The notes under the pieces are model-generated. The model was not told where the DNA came from. It saw nothing but the letters and a program-made list of their open reading frames with translations, and did no database searches. A DNA stretch of 64,000 nucleotides from Phallusia mammillata (lineage: Eukaryota; Chordata; Ascidiacea; Phlebobranchia; Ascidiidae). The translations under genes were made by a program, and so were the position numbers. Location: contig QLIY01000522.1 in NCBI GenBank assembly GCA_003260075.1, positions 1-64,000 on the forward strand. The letters run 5' to 3'. Below, piece after piece: positions 12,401 through 22,850 of this stretch (position 1 is its first letter; every line of letters starts with the position of its first letter).

Positions 12401-15400
12401 TAGGCTGCAGACAGTGAACACTGTTTCGACCCATATGATCTCAGCAGTGCAGCTGTCGACAAGACATAGGCCTTATGAGCTAATGTAGCCATCTTCTAAC
12501 ATTTCAGTTTGTTGGAAGTATCAGGCTGCATGACTTTTTAAACCTGTTTTTGATGTAACAACTGAGCAATTCCTTTTTGCTATGACTATCCATATAGCTT
12601 CTCGAGTTTAAGGTGTAAAATCGTTACAACAGTGCTTGCCATATTTGAAAGTTATGGCGGTTGTTGTGGCTCTTGTCCGAATTATGTTGTGTTTCGTTCA
12701 GTTTGTTGGCGACTAAATGCAAATTGGAACTTCACACGAGCGAACACGACGAAGCACTGAGGACTTGTGATGAACTGATGAAACTGTGGTCGCTGAAACC
12801 GAAAAATGTTATGTAAGTCTGAAAACTTGGTGTACGGACTTTGTTTATTCATTTTGTTCAATGTAACTTGAATTGTTTGTTTTTCTCTCTTCCAGCATAG
12901 GGGTTCGATAAACGTAGTTGCATTCAAGTTTTTCGCATTGAAAACTGAATTCAAATACAGATTTGTTACTGAGAAATAAAATCTTGCGAACAATTATATG
13001 GAATAACGTCTGTCCCTCTTATTTTGCCCCCCCCCCAGATTTGTTACTGAGAAATAAAATCTTGCGAACAATTATATGGAATAATGTCTGTCCCTCTTAT
13101 TTTGTTACAACAAGCATTTTTTGCAATATTTTTACCGTTTGGTAAATTCCAAACGAATCTCGGGAAAAAACTGGCATATCCCGGGAATTCCCGAAATATT
13201 TTCAACCCCAATTCCCGCATCGTGACCTGTGAAGTTTTGTTTTGTTGACGCAAGTATTCCATTTTTGGCCTGAATCATACTGCCGTGACATTTCGTGTTT
13301 TGCCGCCACGACGTTTGTTGAGCTAACAATAATGTTTATTACGTCACAGAGGAGCTGGTGGTGTGATCGGATCTGAAAGGGTAACCAGTGACGCACGGAG
13401 CGTGACGAACCAGTCAATCGGAACCGAATTAGAAACAGGTTTGTATGTTGTCTTGCAAATTATTAAACATCTGGTGGTTGAAATGCCACTTTGGTTATAG
13501 GCCAGTCTTTTGGTGATTGTAAGCTGTCCCCCTTAATGGAATGGTTCGACCTTTTTAATACTTGAATATTTTCGCGACCCACAGGTGGATCACCACTGAT
13601 CTATGGCTTTTTTCCTTGCTGCACCCCTTTCAAATCACCAACCAATTTTCGCACCCCCTGGATTTTTGTACTTATACAGTAGAATAGACCTAACCAACCT
13701 TAATGATTCAGCATCCCCGCAGCCCCTGGGAACAGTTCTCGCACCCCTGGTTAAGAACCCCTGGTCTATGCAGTACATTAGCTTTCTTGTGGTTACAATC
13801 TATTTAAAACACAGTATTAGGTTTTAAACGGGTTGGCATACATCTTGGCAGGCAGGTGAATGTAATATTGCGACGTGACTTGTTACAACTCAAAACGCCT
13901 TGCGAAGTCAACTTTCACTGCATTGTTTTCGTGTGGAGTTTATTAGCGACTTTTTATCTGTGAGATTTTCTCCCGTGTTCAAACCGAACGGCAGATCGAT
14001 TTCCTGGAAACCCGTTTTACAAACATTTACCCTTATCCAAGTTTGATTAGCACACAACAATGCCGCGGGCTTTCTGCTAAGCAAACCTCACTTCAAAACC
14101 TGCGCTTGTTTTTCAGGTTCTACTTTTGCTAATTCAATCGCGGTTTCAAGATGGGAGCAAACTGCGTCAGATCTTGGTTCATACGCTGATCTTCAACCGA
14201 GGTGAAAAATTAGACGCTTGTTGAGTTTGTTTTAAAGCACACTGCTCGTTGGTTGTTTACTGCAAGTGCTGTGCCCGATTTTACACTTTGCACACAGTTG
14301 ACACATGTTATTGTTGATCGTAATGTCAACGACCTGCAGTTGTGACGCAATGGTGGTGGTTATTACGTTATTATAGTGACGCAACGCGCCCTATTTTGCA
14401 TTTGGAGGAAACTAAAGAATTTCAAAATTGTGGGTGGATTTGGAATTTAGAAGTGGGCGTCCTTTGAGAAACGGTTCTGTTTATGCATGTTTCGGTATAT
14501 TACGTAGTCTTCTTACAATGTTACACATAGACAATTGCTGCAGACAATGTGTGACAAAAACGACACACATTTCGACAGTCGGGAGTGAATGTGTCATTTT
14601 CTCCCGAACATCAAAATTGCTAAGTTCTGAGTGTACCATGTTAGTAATTTTGGGCAGTAATGTCTCGAATATTCTGTTTACCGAATTTTTTCAGCTGAAT
14701 TAACCATTTTCACAAAGATTGGGCTTAAACTGTTAACACTGTCTTTCTTACCCAATTCGCAAAATAACTAAAATCCCGTCACCTAACTTATTAACATTTT
14801 CAAAGTATATGGGGCAGCAACGACTGCTGAGGCAACCTTCAAACCCCACTAAACTAACACAACTGTTCTATTGTAGGAACACCGTTGTTTATGCAACTTA
14901 TATTGATTTGTCAAAAGCGTTCCGTACGCGTAACGTCATAAACGCTATCGTTACGGTCCTAACCCCCCCCCCAGTGACGCAACGCGCCCTATTTTGCATT
15001 TGGAGGAAACTAAAGAATTTTAAAATTGTGGGTGGATTTGGAATTTAGCAGTGGGCCCCCTTTGAGAAACGGTTCTGTTTATGCATGTCTCGGTATATTA
15101 CGTAGTCTTCTTACAATGTTACACATAGACAATTGCTGCAGACAATGTGTAACAAAAACGACACACATTTCGACAGTCGGGAGTGAATGTGGCATTTTCT
15201 CCCGATCATCAAAATTGCCAAGTTCTGAGTGTACCATGTTAGTAATTTGGGGTACCCAATTCACAAAATAACTAAAATCCGTCAACTATATTGTTTTATA
15301 TCATTTTCAAAGTATATGGGGCAGCAACGACGGCCGAGGCAACCTTAAAACTCACTGAACTAACACAACTATTCTATTGTAGTAATATCGTTGTTTGTGC

Positions 15401-18400
15401 AACAGTAAACTTATATTGATTTGTCAAAAGCGTTCCGTACGCGTGACGTCATACACGCTATCGTTACGGTCCTAACCACTAAGTTATTAGTCGATTCGCC
15501 CCCCCCCCTTCGAACCCAGGACACTCCCGGGGACGAATCCCGATCAAGTTTTTTTTATGTCTGTATGTTGGCCCGTGCACCACTAATTTTACCCCGGTAT
15601 CCAAGTTAACAATCATATATATGTACCGCCCTCCAGTGGGAGGTTTCTAACAATTTGAATCACCGCAGGATGGCGCACGTGTGGTCGGTTCACAGTCAAG
15701 TATGGTTACAAGTGGCCGAAGTTTATTTAACGTTGAAACGATATGACGAAGCTGAAATGTGCGTTGGTGAAGCCAACCAACTTTATCCGCTCTCTCCTAA
15801 CGTGGTTTACATGGTAAGCTACAATTTTATCTATCTATTGCATCTTATGAATAAAACCTGAATGTATTGGATCTCCTGTTAGTAGAGAATTTTGAGGTGA
15901 CTAACTTATAGATTGTGATACTACATATGCATGCAAGATATATCTCACATAAATGGTGAATGATTTTAGACTTGTCAAAGTTTTCAGTCTGTTATTATAT
16001 GCGACTGTTGTCTCCATCTGTCGTACTGAGTCTCTGGTGACTCGTGATTGCATAATATACTACACAGTGAATATATTTGATTGTCACAATCTAGCGTTGC
16101 AACGTAGCTTTAATGGTTTAAAGTTTGAGAACAGGCGAAAAAGTCATAAGTTCAGAAATCTATTGGAAAAATTATATGGAAACTTACGTCATCAACCGCT
16201 GTTTTTAGCGCAAAACAAGTTTTTAAAAACTTCGTCGTTCCCAAAATGAAATTGGGAAATCGCACTTAAAATGCGTTGAAAAATGTGTAAAGCGCCGAAG
16301 CTTAGATATAATAGCGGCTTAATCGTGTCTATATTTCCCCCCCCCCAGAAATCTATTGGAAAAATTATATGGAAACTTACGTCATCAACCGCTGCTTTTA
16401 GCGTAAAATCAAGTTTTTAAAAACTTAGTCGTTCCCAAGATGAAATTGGGAAATCGCACTTCAAATGCGTTGAAAAATGTGTAAAGCGTTTGCGGATATA
16501 TGTAGTAGCGGCTCAATCTGGTCCATCTTTAAACATATCTGTTAAGCTTCTGTTTCATTCAACTTCCTAAGGTAAGAAGCATTTTTTTGATATCTCCCTG
16601 CATTACCACCTACTGTGCTCTGTAACAAATGTGCAAAAAATAACATTTTATCTGATAGCGGTTTTCGTCATTATTATGTTTTGTGCGCAGAGGGGTCGAC
16701 TGCACGAATACAGAGATGAGCTCAACGAAGCTTGCATCATGTACAACAATGCTCTTGCCATTGATCCGACTTACCTTAAAGGTGAAAGGCTTTTGTGTTT
16801 TTGTATAGGTGTGAAAGCAAATGTTGGTTTAGTGAGGGTATCATCGATTTCTATGTGTATTTGATAAAGAAATACTGAGGTCATAGTTTGTTGATTTTAC
16901 ATTCACCATTATTTGCCAATTTTTGTTGATTTAAATTGTTTAGTGATTAACAAACCAGAGCAAGATTTTTTAGAATCTTAGTTTGTTGGCTTCGCATTCT
17001 GGGTTGGACATTAACTTTTGCGTAAATCAGCCAAATAAAACCCAAATTTTGTGTAAATAACCTTACACCAGACCCATTGGAGGCCTTATACTGGATCAAT
17101 GGTCGGTTCAGGGCTGATCCCATGCAGTTATGAATGTATGTTCCAATTGGCCGAAATTGCATGTGTTGCTTGCAAAGTGTTTGAATCATTTTAACATCCA
17201 AGTCGAGGTCTCAACATTCACACATCAAACTAAACTAACGATTTTATATCGATGTGTTTGCTTCTTTTAGCGATCGAGCGTCTTGCGACGATTCTCCGAA
17301 GCAGCGGAAAACAGAGTTACGCGAAAAAACTGTTACAGGACGCTGTGAATATGGACGTAACATCACACACTGTGTGGTAAGGAATGCAATAACCCCCCCC
17401 CCCCCAAATTTTGTGTAAATAACCTTACACCAGACCCATTGGAGGCCTTACACTGGATCAGTGCTCGCTTCGCCCCCCCCCCCCTCCTGTTGCATTCAAT
17501 TTCAAAAGGTAACAAACAATTTTTCTAAATCTTCACAAATCCACTGATATTTCCAGCATTACCGCCTAATGTGCCCTGGAACAAATGTGCAAAAAATAAC
17601 ATTTCATCTGATACAGCGCCCCCCCCCCGACGATTCTCCGAAGCAGCGGAAAACAGAGTTACGCGAAAAAACTGTTGCAGGACGCTGTGAATATGGACGT
17701 AACATCACACACTGTCTGGTAAGGACTGCAAAAATATAATATGACACATTGTCGAGTTTTGCCTTGTTGGCACAACTAGAAAAAAGTAGACGAGTTTGCC
17801 CAGCGTTCTGGGGTTAGTGAAAACTCAAACAGGCTATAAACTGCTGTTCTTCATAATTTGTAAACAATTAATTATTAAGCAGCTAATCTATTAAATTAAA
17901 AGCCTTTTCACGTGTGACATGATACGCTAGTAATCTTCCTGAACATTCTAAGTCCCATTTCGAAGTAGTTTGCTTGCAATTAACTGCACTGAGTTTTAAC
18001 TGATTCGGCAAATGTTTTAACGTTGTTTAACAATTTGTTGTCTGTTGTGACGTTATGATTTTTTTTTCTGAAATTCGGTTTAAGAAAGGCAGCCCTACTG
18101 AGTGACCTTATTGTGAACGACACATCACAAAAGTAACATTTCTCGCTCCAATGTAAATTTTTGGCGTTTTTAATCCAAACGTTTGTGGGAATTTAAATGA
18201 GAGTTTAACATCCCATGACCGTTATATGAGATCAAATCAACTGTCCAGTAATAATGGATTTAATGGATAAATGGATTAAAAAAACTTCGAATCCAGGGTT
18301 AAACTGGGAATTCTATTTAAAATAAATAATGAAATGATGTTAGGAAGGCGAAATGTGTATTTTGTACCTTTGAGTCACTGATTCCCCCCCCCCAAACAGG

Positions 18401-19095
18401 CTATAAACTGCTGTTCTGCATAATTTGTCAACAATTAATTATTAAGCAGCTAATCTCTTAATTTAAAAGCCTTTTTACGTGTGACATGATACGCTAGTAA
18501 TCTTCCTGAGTGTTCTAAGTTCCACTCTGATGTCATTAGTAACTTACAATCCACTGCACTGCGTATACCCTTAACTGATCCAGCAAATGTTTTAATGTTG
18601 CTTAACGACTTGTTGTCTGTGGTGTCGTTATGTTTTTTTTAAACAAGGCTGCCGCACTGAGTGACCTTACTGTCAACGACACATCACAAAAGTAACATTT
18701 CTCGCTCCAATGTAAATTGTTGGTGTTTTTAATCCAAACGTTTGTGAGAATTCAAATGAGATTTGAAGATCCCATGACCATTATATGAAATCAAAACAAC
18801 TGTTTTAGTAATGGATATAAGAAACTTCGAATCCAACTGGGAATTCTATTTGAATAAAGAAATGATATTAAATAGGCGTAATATATATTTTTTACCCTTG
18901 TCTTACTGATTTTAATATACCTTTTAATATAGTTTTCAACCATCGCGTGGTTGTTGTGTTTTTAGGCGACAACTTGGTGAAATCCTGGAGACCGAAAATG
19001 ACGTTGATGGAACAATTGAATGCGCAACTTTATCTCTCAACCTCGAGATGACTTCGCCTGTTGTTCCATTCAGCGTGATTGGGCTGGAGCTTTAA
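2500..19095 (+). CDS. TTC7: Tetratricopeptide repeat protein 7 (TTC7), scaffold of the PI4KA complex
   Basis: TTC7 bridges PI4-kinase III alpha to the plasma membrane with EFR3 and FAM126 (known for the family). Exons read here: 2500-2614, 3069-3262, 3407-3575, 4099-4214, 4277-4377, 4457-4532, 5683-5918, 6814-6877, 7998-8135, 8454-8537, 8929-9111 (cut by a join), 9929-9986, 10684-10777, 11853-11992, 12702-12812, 13350-13438, 14117-14201, 15669-15813, 16691-16781, 17271-17376, 18966-19095. Phases agree at every junction except the one after 9111. About 841 aa are seen, close to the roughly 845 of vertebrate TTC7. Diagnostic stretches are LATILLRGM, FHLWQQFALSLQASGK, DAQSLHLLALL, VWLQVAEVY and the C-terminal SPVVPFSVI, which all match vertebrate TTC7A/B in order. 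The start ATG at 2500 gives MSAKRHKLEIEIVKNR, aligning to the family N-terminus. Exons 4-7, 8 and part of 20 occur twice because of C-spaced joins. Confidence 0.93.
3263..3406 (+). other. GC-AG intron in TTC7
   Basis: Exon 2 ends ...ACTATG followed by GCAAGT, and the next exon opens after TTTTTTCAG. Only this donor keeps the frame (194-nt exon, phase 0) into FDVFAESTLLLVK, which aligns to TTC7. A GT further in (GTTATA) would add bases and break the frame. Confidence 0.75.
3646..3800. repeat. Dispersed repeat in a TTC7 intron
   Basis: GCCAGGCATAATATCAA, GAGCTCTT, ACAGGTGGCCTTCAT and the stretch ending AGTGCACGATA recur in the same order in 60230-60500. A short piece is also at 47343-47370 (AGAAGAGCTCTACAAACTTG). 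No coding capacity. Confidence 0.6.
4075..5845 (+). repeat. Duplicated TTC7 exons 4-7 across a 10-C join
   Basis: Copy 1 is 4075-4978 and copy 2 is 4989-5845, with C run 4979-4988 between them. Copy 2 exons are 5013-5128, 5191-5291, 5371-5446 and 5683-5918. Lengths and splice sites equal copy 1 (4099-4214, 4277-4377, 4457-4532, 4815-4978), but codons differ (KTSAEPGIEKK against KMSAEPGIEKT). Copy 1 exon 7 is cut by the C run after ISLGG, while copy 2 runs on to a donor. A real transcript would need only one set. Confidence 0.88.
6804..7090 (+). repeat. Duplicated TTC7 exon 8 across a 10-C join
   Basis: Exon 6814-6877 and its downstream intron recur at 6963-7026 after C run 6944-6953. The exon copies differ at a few silent sites (CTCCTAATC against CTTCTTATC). 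Both keep the acceptor and the donor. Confidence 0.88.
7115..7950. repeat. Duplicated intronic segment across a 10-C join
   Basis: Sequence from ATTTGTTTCAAACTAAAG at about 7115 to 7528 recurs from 7539 after C run 7529-7538, with indels and substitutions. It contains no exon. Confidence 0.85.
8562..8613 (-). ncRNA. Hammerhead ribozyme-like motif, antisense in TTC7 intron
   Basis: Read on the - strand: stem I strand AGCUGCA, core CUGAUGA (8600-8606), a stem II of which two of three pairs form (CAC/GUC), core GAAA, stem III ACA/UGU, cleavage-site C, and stem I return strand UGCAGAA, of which five bases pair. The first stem II pair (10.1-11.1, normally G-C) is C-C here, so activity is doubtful. 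It belongs to the family of the copy at 42215-42266; the flank CTTGTCACCAG is shared. Confidence 0.6.
9112..9121. other. 10-C join that truncates TTC7 exon 11
   Basis: The exon beginning at 8929 reads in frame to 9111 (..TNDDND) and then meets ten C. No donor site is present and the following bases are repeat sequence with no counterpart upstream. The next recognisable exon (9929) needs incoming phase 1, but the truncated exon ends in phase 0. Sequence is therefore missing here, not merely duplicated. Confidence 0.8.
9122..9300. repeat. Dispersed repeat, copy A
   Basis: GGTGAAAGAAATCATGG, GCACTAAAACGATCACCAAG and CGCTGCAGCTACA occur in the same order as in 10416-10600. A shorter stretch (CACCAAGCCGGAAATAGCTG) lies at about 33930-33950. 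This is a non-coding mobile-element family of unknown class. Confidence 0.6.
9295..9500. repeat. Inverted repeat around a 30-C run
   Basis: GTAGTACTAAATACCGCATGTG near 9296-9317 is the reverse complement of the CACATGCGGTATTTAGTAC stretch at about 9475-9493. Between them lie a 10-C run (9322-9331) and a 30-C run (9437-9466). Either a foldback element or a misoriented contig join would give this. Confidence 0.65.
9578..9770. repeat. Duplicated intronic segment across a 10-C join
   Basis: ACAAAGTGTGACCCGCTTAA with its following 40 bp occurs at about 9598 and again from 9713, right after C run 9703-9712. Confidence 0.75.
10416..10600. repeat. Dispersed repeat, copy B
   Basis: Second copy of the family at 9122-9300: GGTGACAGAAAACATGG, GCACTAAAACAATCACCAAG and CGCTGCAGCTACAC in the same order. 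It lies in the intron before the TTC7 exon at 10684. Confidence 0.6.
12226..12395. repeat. Duplicated intronic segment across a 10-C join
   Basis: GGCAGTGGTGTTTTACATCG starts copies at 12226 and 12311. C run 12300-12309 sits between them. The second copy carries a short AGATA insertion. Confidence 0.8.
12403..12454 (-). ncRNA. Hammerhead ribozyme-like motif (A6 mutated), antisense in TTC7 intron
   Basis: On the - strand: stem I AGCUGCA, core CUGCUGA where CUGAUGA is expected (A6 to C), stem II GAU/GUC, GAAA, stem III ACA/UGU, C17, stem I return UGCAGCC (six pairs). The fold is intact but a core base is changed, so it is probably inactive. Same family as 42215-42266, sharing the GTCTTGTC flank. 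Confidence 0.6.
12959..13103. repeat. Duplicated intronic segment across a 10-C join
   Basis: AGATTTGTTACTGAGAAATA to TTATTTTG occurs at 12959-13026 and again at 13037-13104, around C run 13027-13036, with one substitution seen. Confidence 0.8.
14380..15480. repeat. Duplicated intronic segment across a 10-C join
   Basis: The block starting AGTGACGCAACGCGCCC at 14380 recurs from 14973 after C run 14963-14972. The copies run for about 500 bp and differ by substitutions and indels. Within it, a stretch ending TGTCTGCAGC on the - strand resembles the 3' end of the hammerhead family. Confidence 0.8.
15509..15590 (-). repeat. Fragment of a tRNA-derived SINE
   Basis: Follows C run 15499-15508. Its - strand matches the 34707-34825 element from the region ACATAAAAAACT to the B box (GGTTCGAA). 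Confidence 0.6.
16155..16520. repeat. Duplicated intronic segment across a 10-C join
   Basis: AGAAATCTATTGGAAAAATT begins copies at about 16155 and 16347. C run 16337-16346 separates them. Copies differ by several substitutions. Confidence 0.8.
17393..17720 (+). repeat. Cluster of three C joins with a second partial TTC7 exon 20
   Basis: C runs lie at 17393-17405, 17473-17484 and 17619-17628. The first is followed by a copy of about 17041-17110, the second by a copy of about 16548-16665, and the third by 17629-17718, a copy of 17287-17376 (exon 20 lacking its first 16 bases and its acceptor). The exon copies differ at two bases. Runs longer than 10 are explained where the copied segment itself begins with C. 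Confidence 0.82.
17828..18960. repeat. Duplicated intronic segment of about 550 bp across a 10-C join
   Basis: The block starting AAACAGGCTATAAACTGC at 17828 recurs from 18394 after C run 18384-18393. Many substitutions and indels separate the copies. Both lie in the last TTC7 intron. Confidence 0.85.
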
Positions 19096-19115
19096 ACCAG
19101 TTGGGAATATGTAAG

Positions 19116-19310
19116 CTTAAATAATGCCACGCTTTACTGCGATTGGCGAAAAAAATGTGATACTTTTGCCCTCCAGCTGGAACACGACAGGACCTTTATG
19201 CTGGTTCGCCCCCCCCCCCCTTAAATAATGCCACGCTTTACTGCGATTGGCGAAAAAAATGTGATACCTTTGCCCTCCAGCTGGAACACGACAGGACCTT
19301 TATGATCTCA
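19116..19310. repeat. Duplicated TTC7 3' flank across a C join
   Basis: TTAAATAATGCCACGCTTTA occurs at about 19116 and again from 19221, around C run 19209-19220. It lies just after the TTC7 stop codon. Confidence 0.8.
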
Positions 19311-19368
19311 TAACATTTCGTGAGACGGTTCTATAAAATCGGTTCGAACCGTCTGAATCCCACCACTG
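19305..19368 (-). mobile_element. Truncated hAT-like MITE
   Basis: The - strand begins CAGTGGTGGGATTCAGAC and follows the left part of the complete element at 57124-57298 through CCGTCTCACGAAAT and ATGAGATCA. Confidence 0.65.
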
Positions 19369-19499
19369 ATTGTTCTAACATCTTTTGCTCTCAATTCGGG
19401 AAACGACAGGCCCCTTGCAAGACATGCAAACTATTAAACCGATGCCAGTTTATTCCAGAGTGTGGGAAATTTCTTAATGAATGCCTAGAAGCAGCAAAT

Positions 19500-19526
19500 C
19501 CCCCCCCCCCCCCCCCCCCCCCCCCC
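19500..19526. repeat. Run of 27 C
   Basis: A long C tract with no direct duplication recognised on its two sides. It may be a genuine tract or several joins in a row. Confidence 0.8.
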
Positions 19527-19617
19527 TATGTTGGATTTTTAAGCATTTGTGGATTAGTATTTGTCTGGCGTTGGTTTGTGCAATTTGTTTTATTATGTTT
19601 ATTGTGTCGTGTCATCA

Positions 19618-19860
19618 CTGTGCAATAAAATATGTTAGGAATTGTGTTTTGTTCACGAATTGCAAAAATGTGTTACCGAAAACTTCTGCCTATAATCCTA
19701 TATGTTCCGCATTTGTGCTGACAGGAGCTCTCCCCCCCCCCTGCAATAAAATATGTTAGGAATTGTGTTTTGTTCACGAATTGCAAAAAAGTGTTACCGA
19801 AAACTTCTGCCTATAGGATTATATATAATCCTATATGTTCCGCATTTGTGCTGACAGGAG
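19618..19860. repeat. Duplicated segment across a 10-C join, with a palindrome present in one copy
   Basis: TGCAATAAAATATGTTAGGA begins copies at 19619 and 19742. C run is 19732-19741. The second copy has a palindrome at 19813-19834 (ATAGGATTATA and its complement) that is only partly present in the first. An AATAAA occurs at the start of each copy, about 530 bp past the TTC7 stop, and is a possible poly(A) signal. Confidence 0.75.
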
Positions 19861-21991
19861 CTCGTTCGTCGTTTGCTGGCAACAATGTCTTGAAGTTTGG
19901 ATCCAATTAAGTTTTGCTCATTCTGTTCTTTGTTGAAAGGACGCCCGCTACTGCAAACAGGTAATACAGAAATACCTTGACGTTGGTAGCCTAATGCGTA
20001 TTTTTCGGTTTGTGTTATGAATGCTTTTCGTAAACCATCAACTACAGGTTTAACGTTCGTACACAATTTGATAATAGATTGCCCAAAGTGTTGGTGACAA
20101 CGAACGCATTTTGACACTTTTTTAAATATGAAATTCGTTGTCCTGAATCAAGCTATTCGAGTTGTTTACATAAGTTTTTTAATACGCAAAATACGGTAAA
20201 CTTCCCAAAGAAACCTACAACTTCATAAATCCTAAAAGACGCAAATGTTCTTGACAACTCTGTAAAGCAGATATGTGGACCGCTGCACAGTTAATAACGT
20301 ACAGAGAGATGGTTGCAGTTTTTAATGGGAGTTTCAAATTGCCGATGAACCTGTAGATGTCTAACGAGAGGTAAACTTTTAACCCGCAAACAAATTTCAA
20401 AAGTTCCCCCCATCTTATCGTGGTGTGTACGTTTCGATCGTTAAGGTCGTTTATCAAACCTGTCACCAAATTATGAAATGTACAACAAACCAATTTTTCT
20501 TTTGGTCTGAGACAAGTGAGACGTTTGTAACTTTAAAACAGAAGACATTTTCGGACGCGATTGGTAAGATGGTTTTATTCAAAAATGGACTGATAATTAA
20601 ATTTAGAATATTTTGAACAGACTGAAAGCATCGAATTTGTACATGGTTATATCTCTTGTCGGTTATACTAGTTAACAAATTATAAAATCTGTATAAGTCC
20701 GTTTCGAAATTCATATTGTAAGGATTTTAATAATAAAAGAAAGATCTATGTCAATAGATGTTAACTTTCACCTCCTACTTCTTTGTATAAAAGTATGTAA
20801 ATTGACGCAAAAATGCTTGACAAAAAACGTCTGATATTAGTTTGCAAAGAACTGCGGACAAACCTCTGCAAAGCAATTTATATGTCACCACGCAATTTAG
20901 TGTTGGTCTCATTGTACACTGTTCACCTACAAGCAAAGTAATTAGAGTCGGATTTAAAACTAGCTTATCTGTTGTGTTAAGATTCTTATCCATAGATTTG
21001 TGTCCGATTTTAAACCAGCAGAACAATCAGGGATTTTTATTTGATCGTCAAACCCTCGGAACGTGACCATTATATTTTCTGTTTTCCGACTTATAACCAA
21101 ATATGGCAATGACGAAATACTTTGTGTAAAATGATGTGTAAGAAAAAACGGCTAACATTTTTTAACTGTCCCGGGAAAGTTGTTTGTAAGCAGACTGTAT
21201 TTCTTGTTTAGAAACTGTAGTATTGGTTAGTCCGATGGCTGTGAATTGGCAAAACATTAGTTGTCTTAAAATACATCTGTTGACGTGATGACGTGATTTC
21301 GTTTCATAAACAAATCATTTCTTAAACATTATAACAACGATTAGCAGCAGGCGTTGACATCAGCCGTATTATATTTCAAATGACCAGAGAAAGAGCTGTT
21401 TTGCTTTTCCTGTTATGATGGTGTTGTACTTGCAGTGAAAATTGTTTTGAATTGTTCCCTTTCATGATTCATTTCGCTATTGTATTTGTTTTTAAACGTT
21501 TTGTTTCTTAACAGAGCACGCTGTATACAGTAAAGAAACGTTATATCATTTGTGTTTCCGGCATTGTAATTGTTCGAGGCTGTCGTGTCACAGCAGTTAC
21601 GTCCCTCGATGACTGCTTGTTGCAGAAGCCGAGTTACCTACCGCCGTTTGTGGCATTTTCAGCAACTTTTCGAGCCTTGCGTTTGTCGGTTATACTTAAT
21701 TGTTTGCCTGCTTGGTGTTTGTATGAAAGCCTAGTTTTTGTTTTCCAGACGATTTTTAGATTTTTTTGATAATTTACCTCAGGCTTCTGTGCATCTTATA
21801 ATAATATATTATGCAGTGAAGTAATTTAGTTCGGACAAAAGAGATTAAAAAATTTGACGAGATGTAAATTCGCTCCGGCTACTCCTTAAACTGGACTTCA
21901 GCGCTTCACGCAAGTAATTAACATAAAAGTAAAACAAACGAGCGCTTCTATAACGCCTGACCGTCTCGCCGTGGCGCTGGGTGGCATCAAA

Positions 21992-22207
21992 ATGACGCCG
22001 CTAATTGTGTGTTGCTTCCTGCAAGTTTCCACCATTGGAGTAAGCGCTCGCGCCGCGCTCCAGCACCGAGAAACGGTTGAATTTTCGCCTGTCAATCATC
22101 CAGGGCTGCCAAGGTCACGTGACCAGCCTCCTTTTTCTGGTTTCGAACGCGACGCGCGCCTTCCCCGCAGTTCACGCAGAATGGAAAGCGCGTTTGTTGC
22201 CGAATAA
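21992..22207 (+). CDS. Possible short secreted protein (unrecognised)
   Basis: An ATG at 21992 opens a 71-codon frame starting MTPLIVCCFLQVSTIGVSA, a short hydrophobic stretch like a signal peptide, followed by a basic, proline-containing tail with RR and RSR sites. It falls in the locally GC- and CpG-rich block. There is no homology I recognise and no splice context; it may be chance. Confidence 0.15.
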   Translation: MTPLIVCCFLQVSTIGVSARAALQHRETVEFSPVNHPGLPRSRDQPPFSGFERDARLPRSSRRMESAFVAE

Positions 22208-22385
22208 ACGCTCACAATGGGGCGCGCGACGTGCGGTTTGGAAAGAAAATGTCACTGTTTAAGTTTAGAAACTGAACGAGCCCTTGCCATTTGTGGTTCG
22301 CGTAACAACATGAGCTTGTTGTTTTCTGCAGGTAGATATAGCCGTGTAAGCCTTAATAGGCACCAAGCTGTAACCCCCCCCCCCC

Positions 22386-22850
22386 ATGGTTCTGCTTGAT
22401 TTTGAAGACACATTCTTATCTGTAGTATGAGATAGAAAATCTGCTAGAATTGAAAGAGTAAACAACCTCAAGTGGATAAACTGGACAATGTTGACTTTGT
22501 ATTGTGTCATAAGATCGTTAGGTTGAGAAGGAAATAAATCGTTTATCCATAACGGCTCCCCCCCCCCAGTACAACTGTTTGCATCATGAAAATGTGACCT
22601 TGATTGAAGTAGACCAGAGTCGCAAACGCTGTAAAGGTAAGGTCTAAGATTTTATTCTTCAATCTATTCCAACGCCATGGTTCTGCTTGATTTTGAAGAC
22701 ACATTCTTATCTGTAGTATGAGTTAGAAAATCTGCTAGAATTGAAAGAGTAAACAACCTCAAGTGGTTAAACTGGACAATGTTGACTTTGTATTGTGTCA
22801 TAAGATCGTTAGGCTGAGAAGGAAATAAATCGTTCATCCATAACGGCCAT
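22386..22850. repeat. Small duplicated contig between two C joins
   Basis: CATGGTTCTGCTTGATTTTG and the next 170 bp occur at about 22385-22557 and again from 22676. The first copy is bounded by C runs 22374-22385 and 22558-22567. The arrangement looks like a small allelic contig inserted out of order. Confidence 0.8.

Noticed and set aside
14525-14620. Possible hammerhead-related fold (- strand, duplicated at about 15115)
   Set aside because: It shares the TGTCTGCAGC end and has a GGGAG/CTCCC hairpin, but the CUGAUGA core is missing, so it is left as part of a repeat.
19794-21026. Series of minus-strand ORFs that might be a decayed retroelement
   Set aside because: No YxDD, GIY-YIG, integrase or other catalytic motif could be found. 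The frames are short and broken, as expected by chance.
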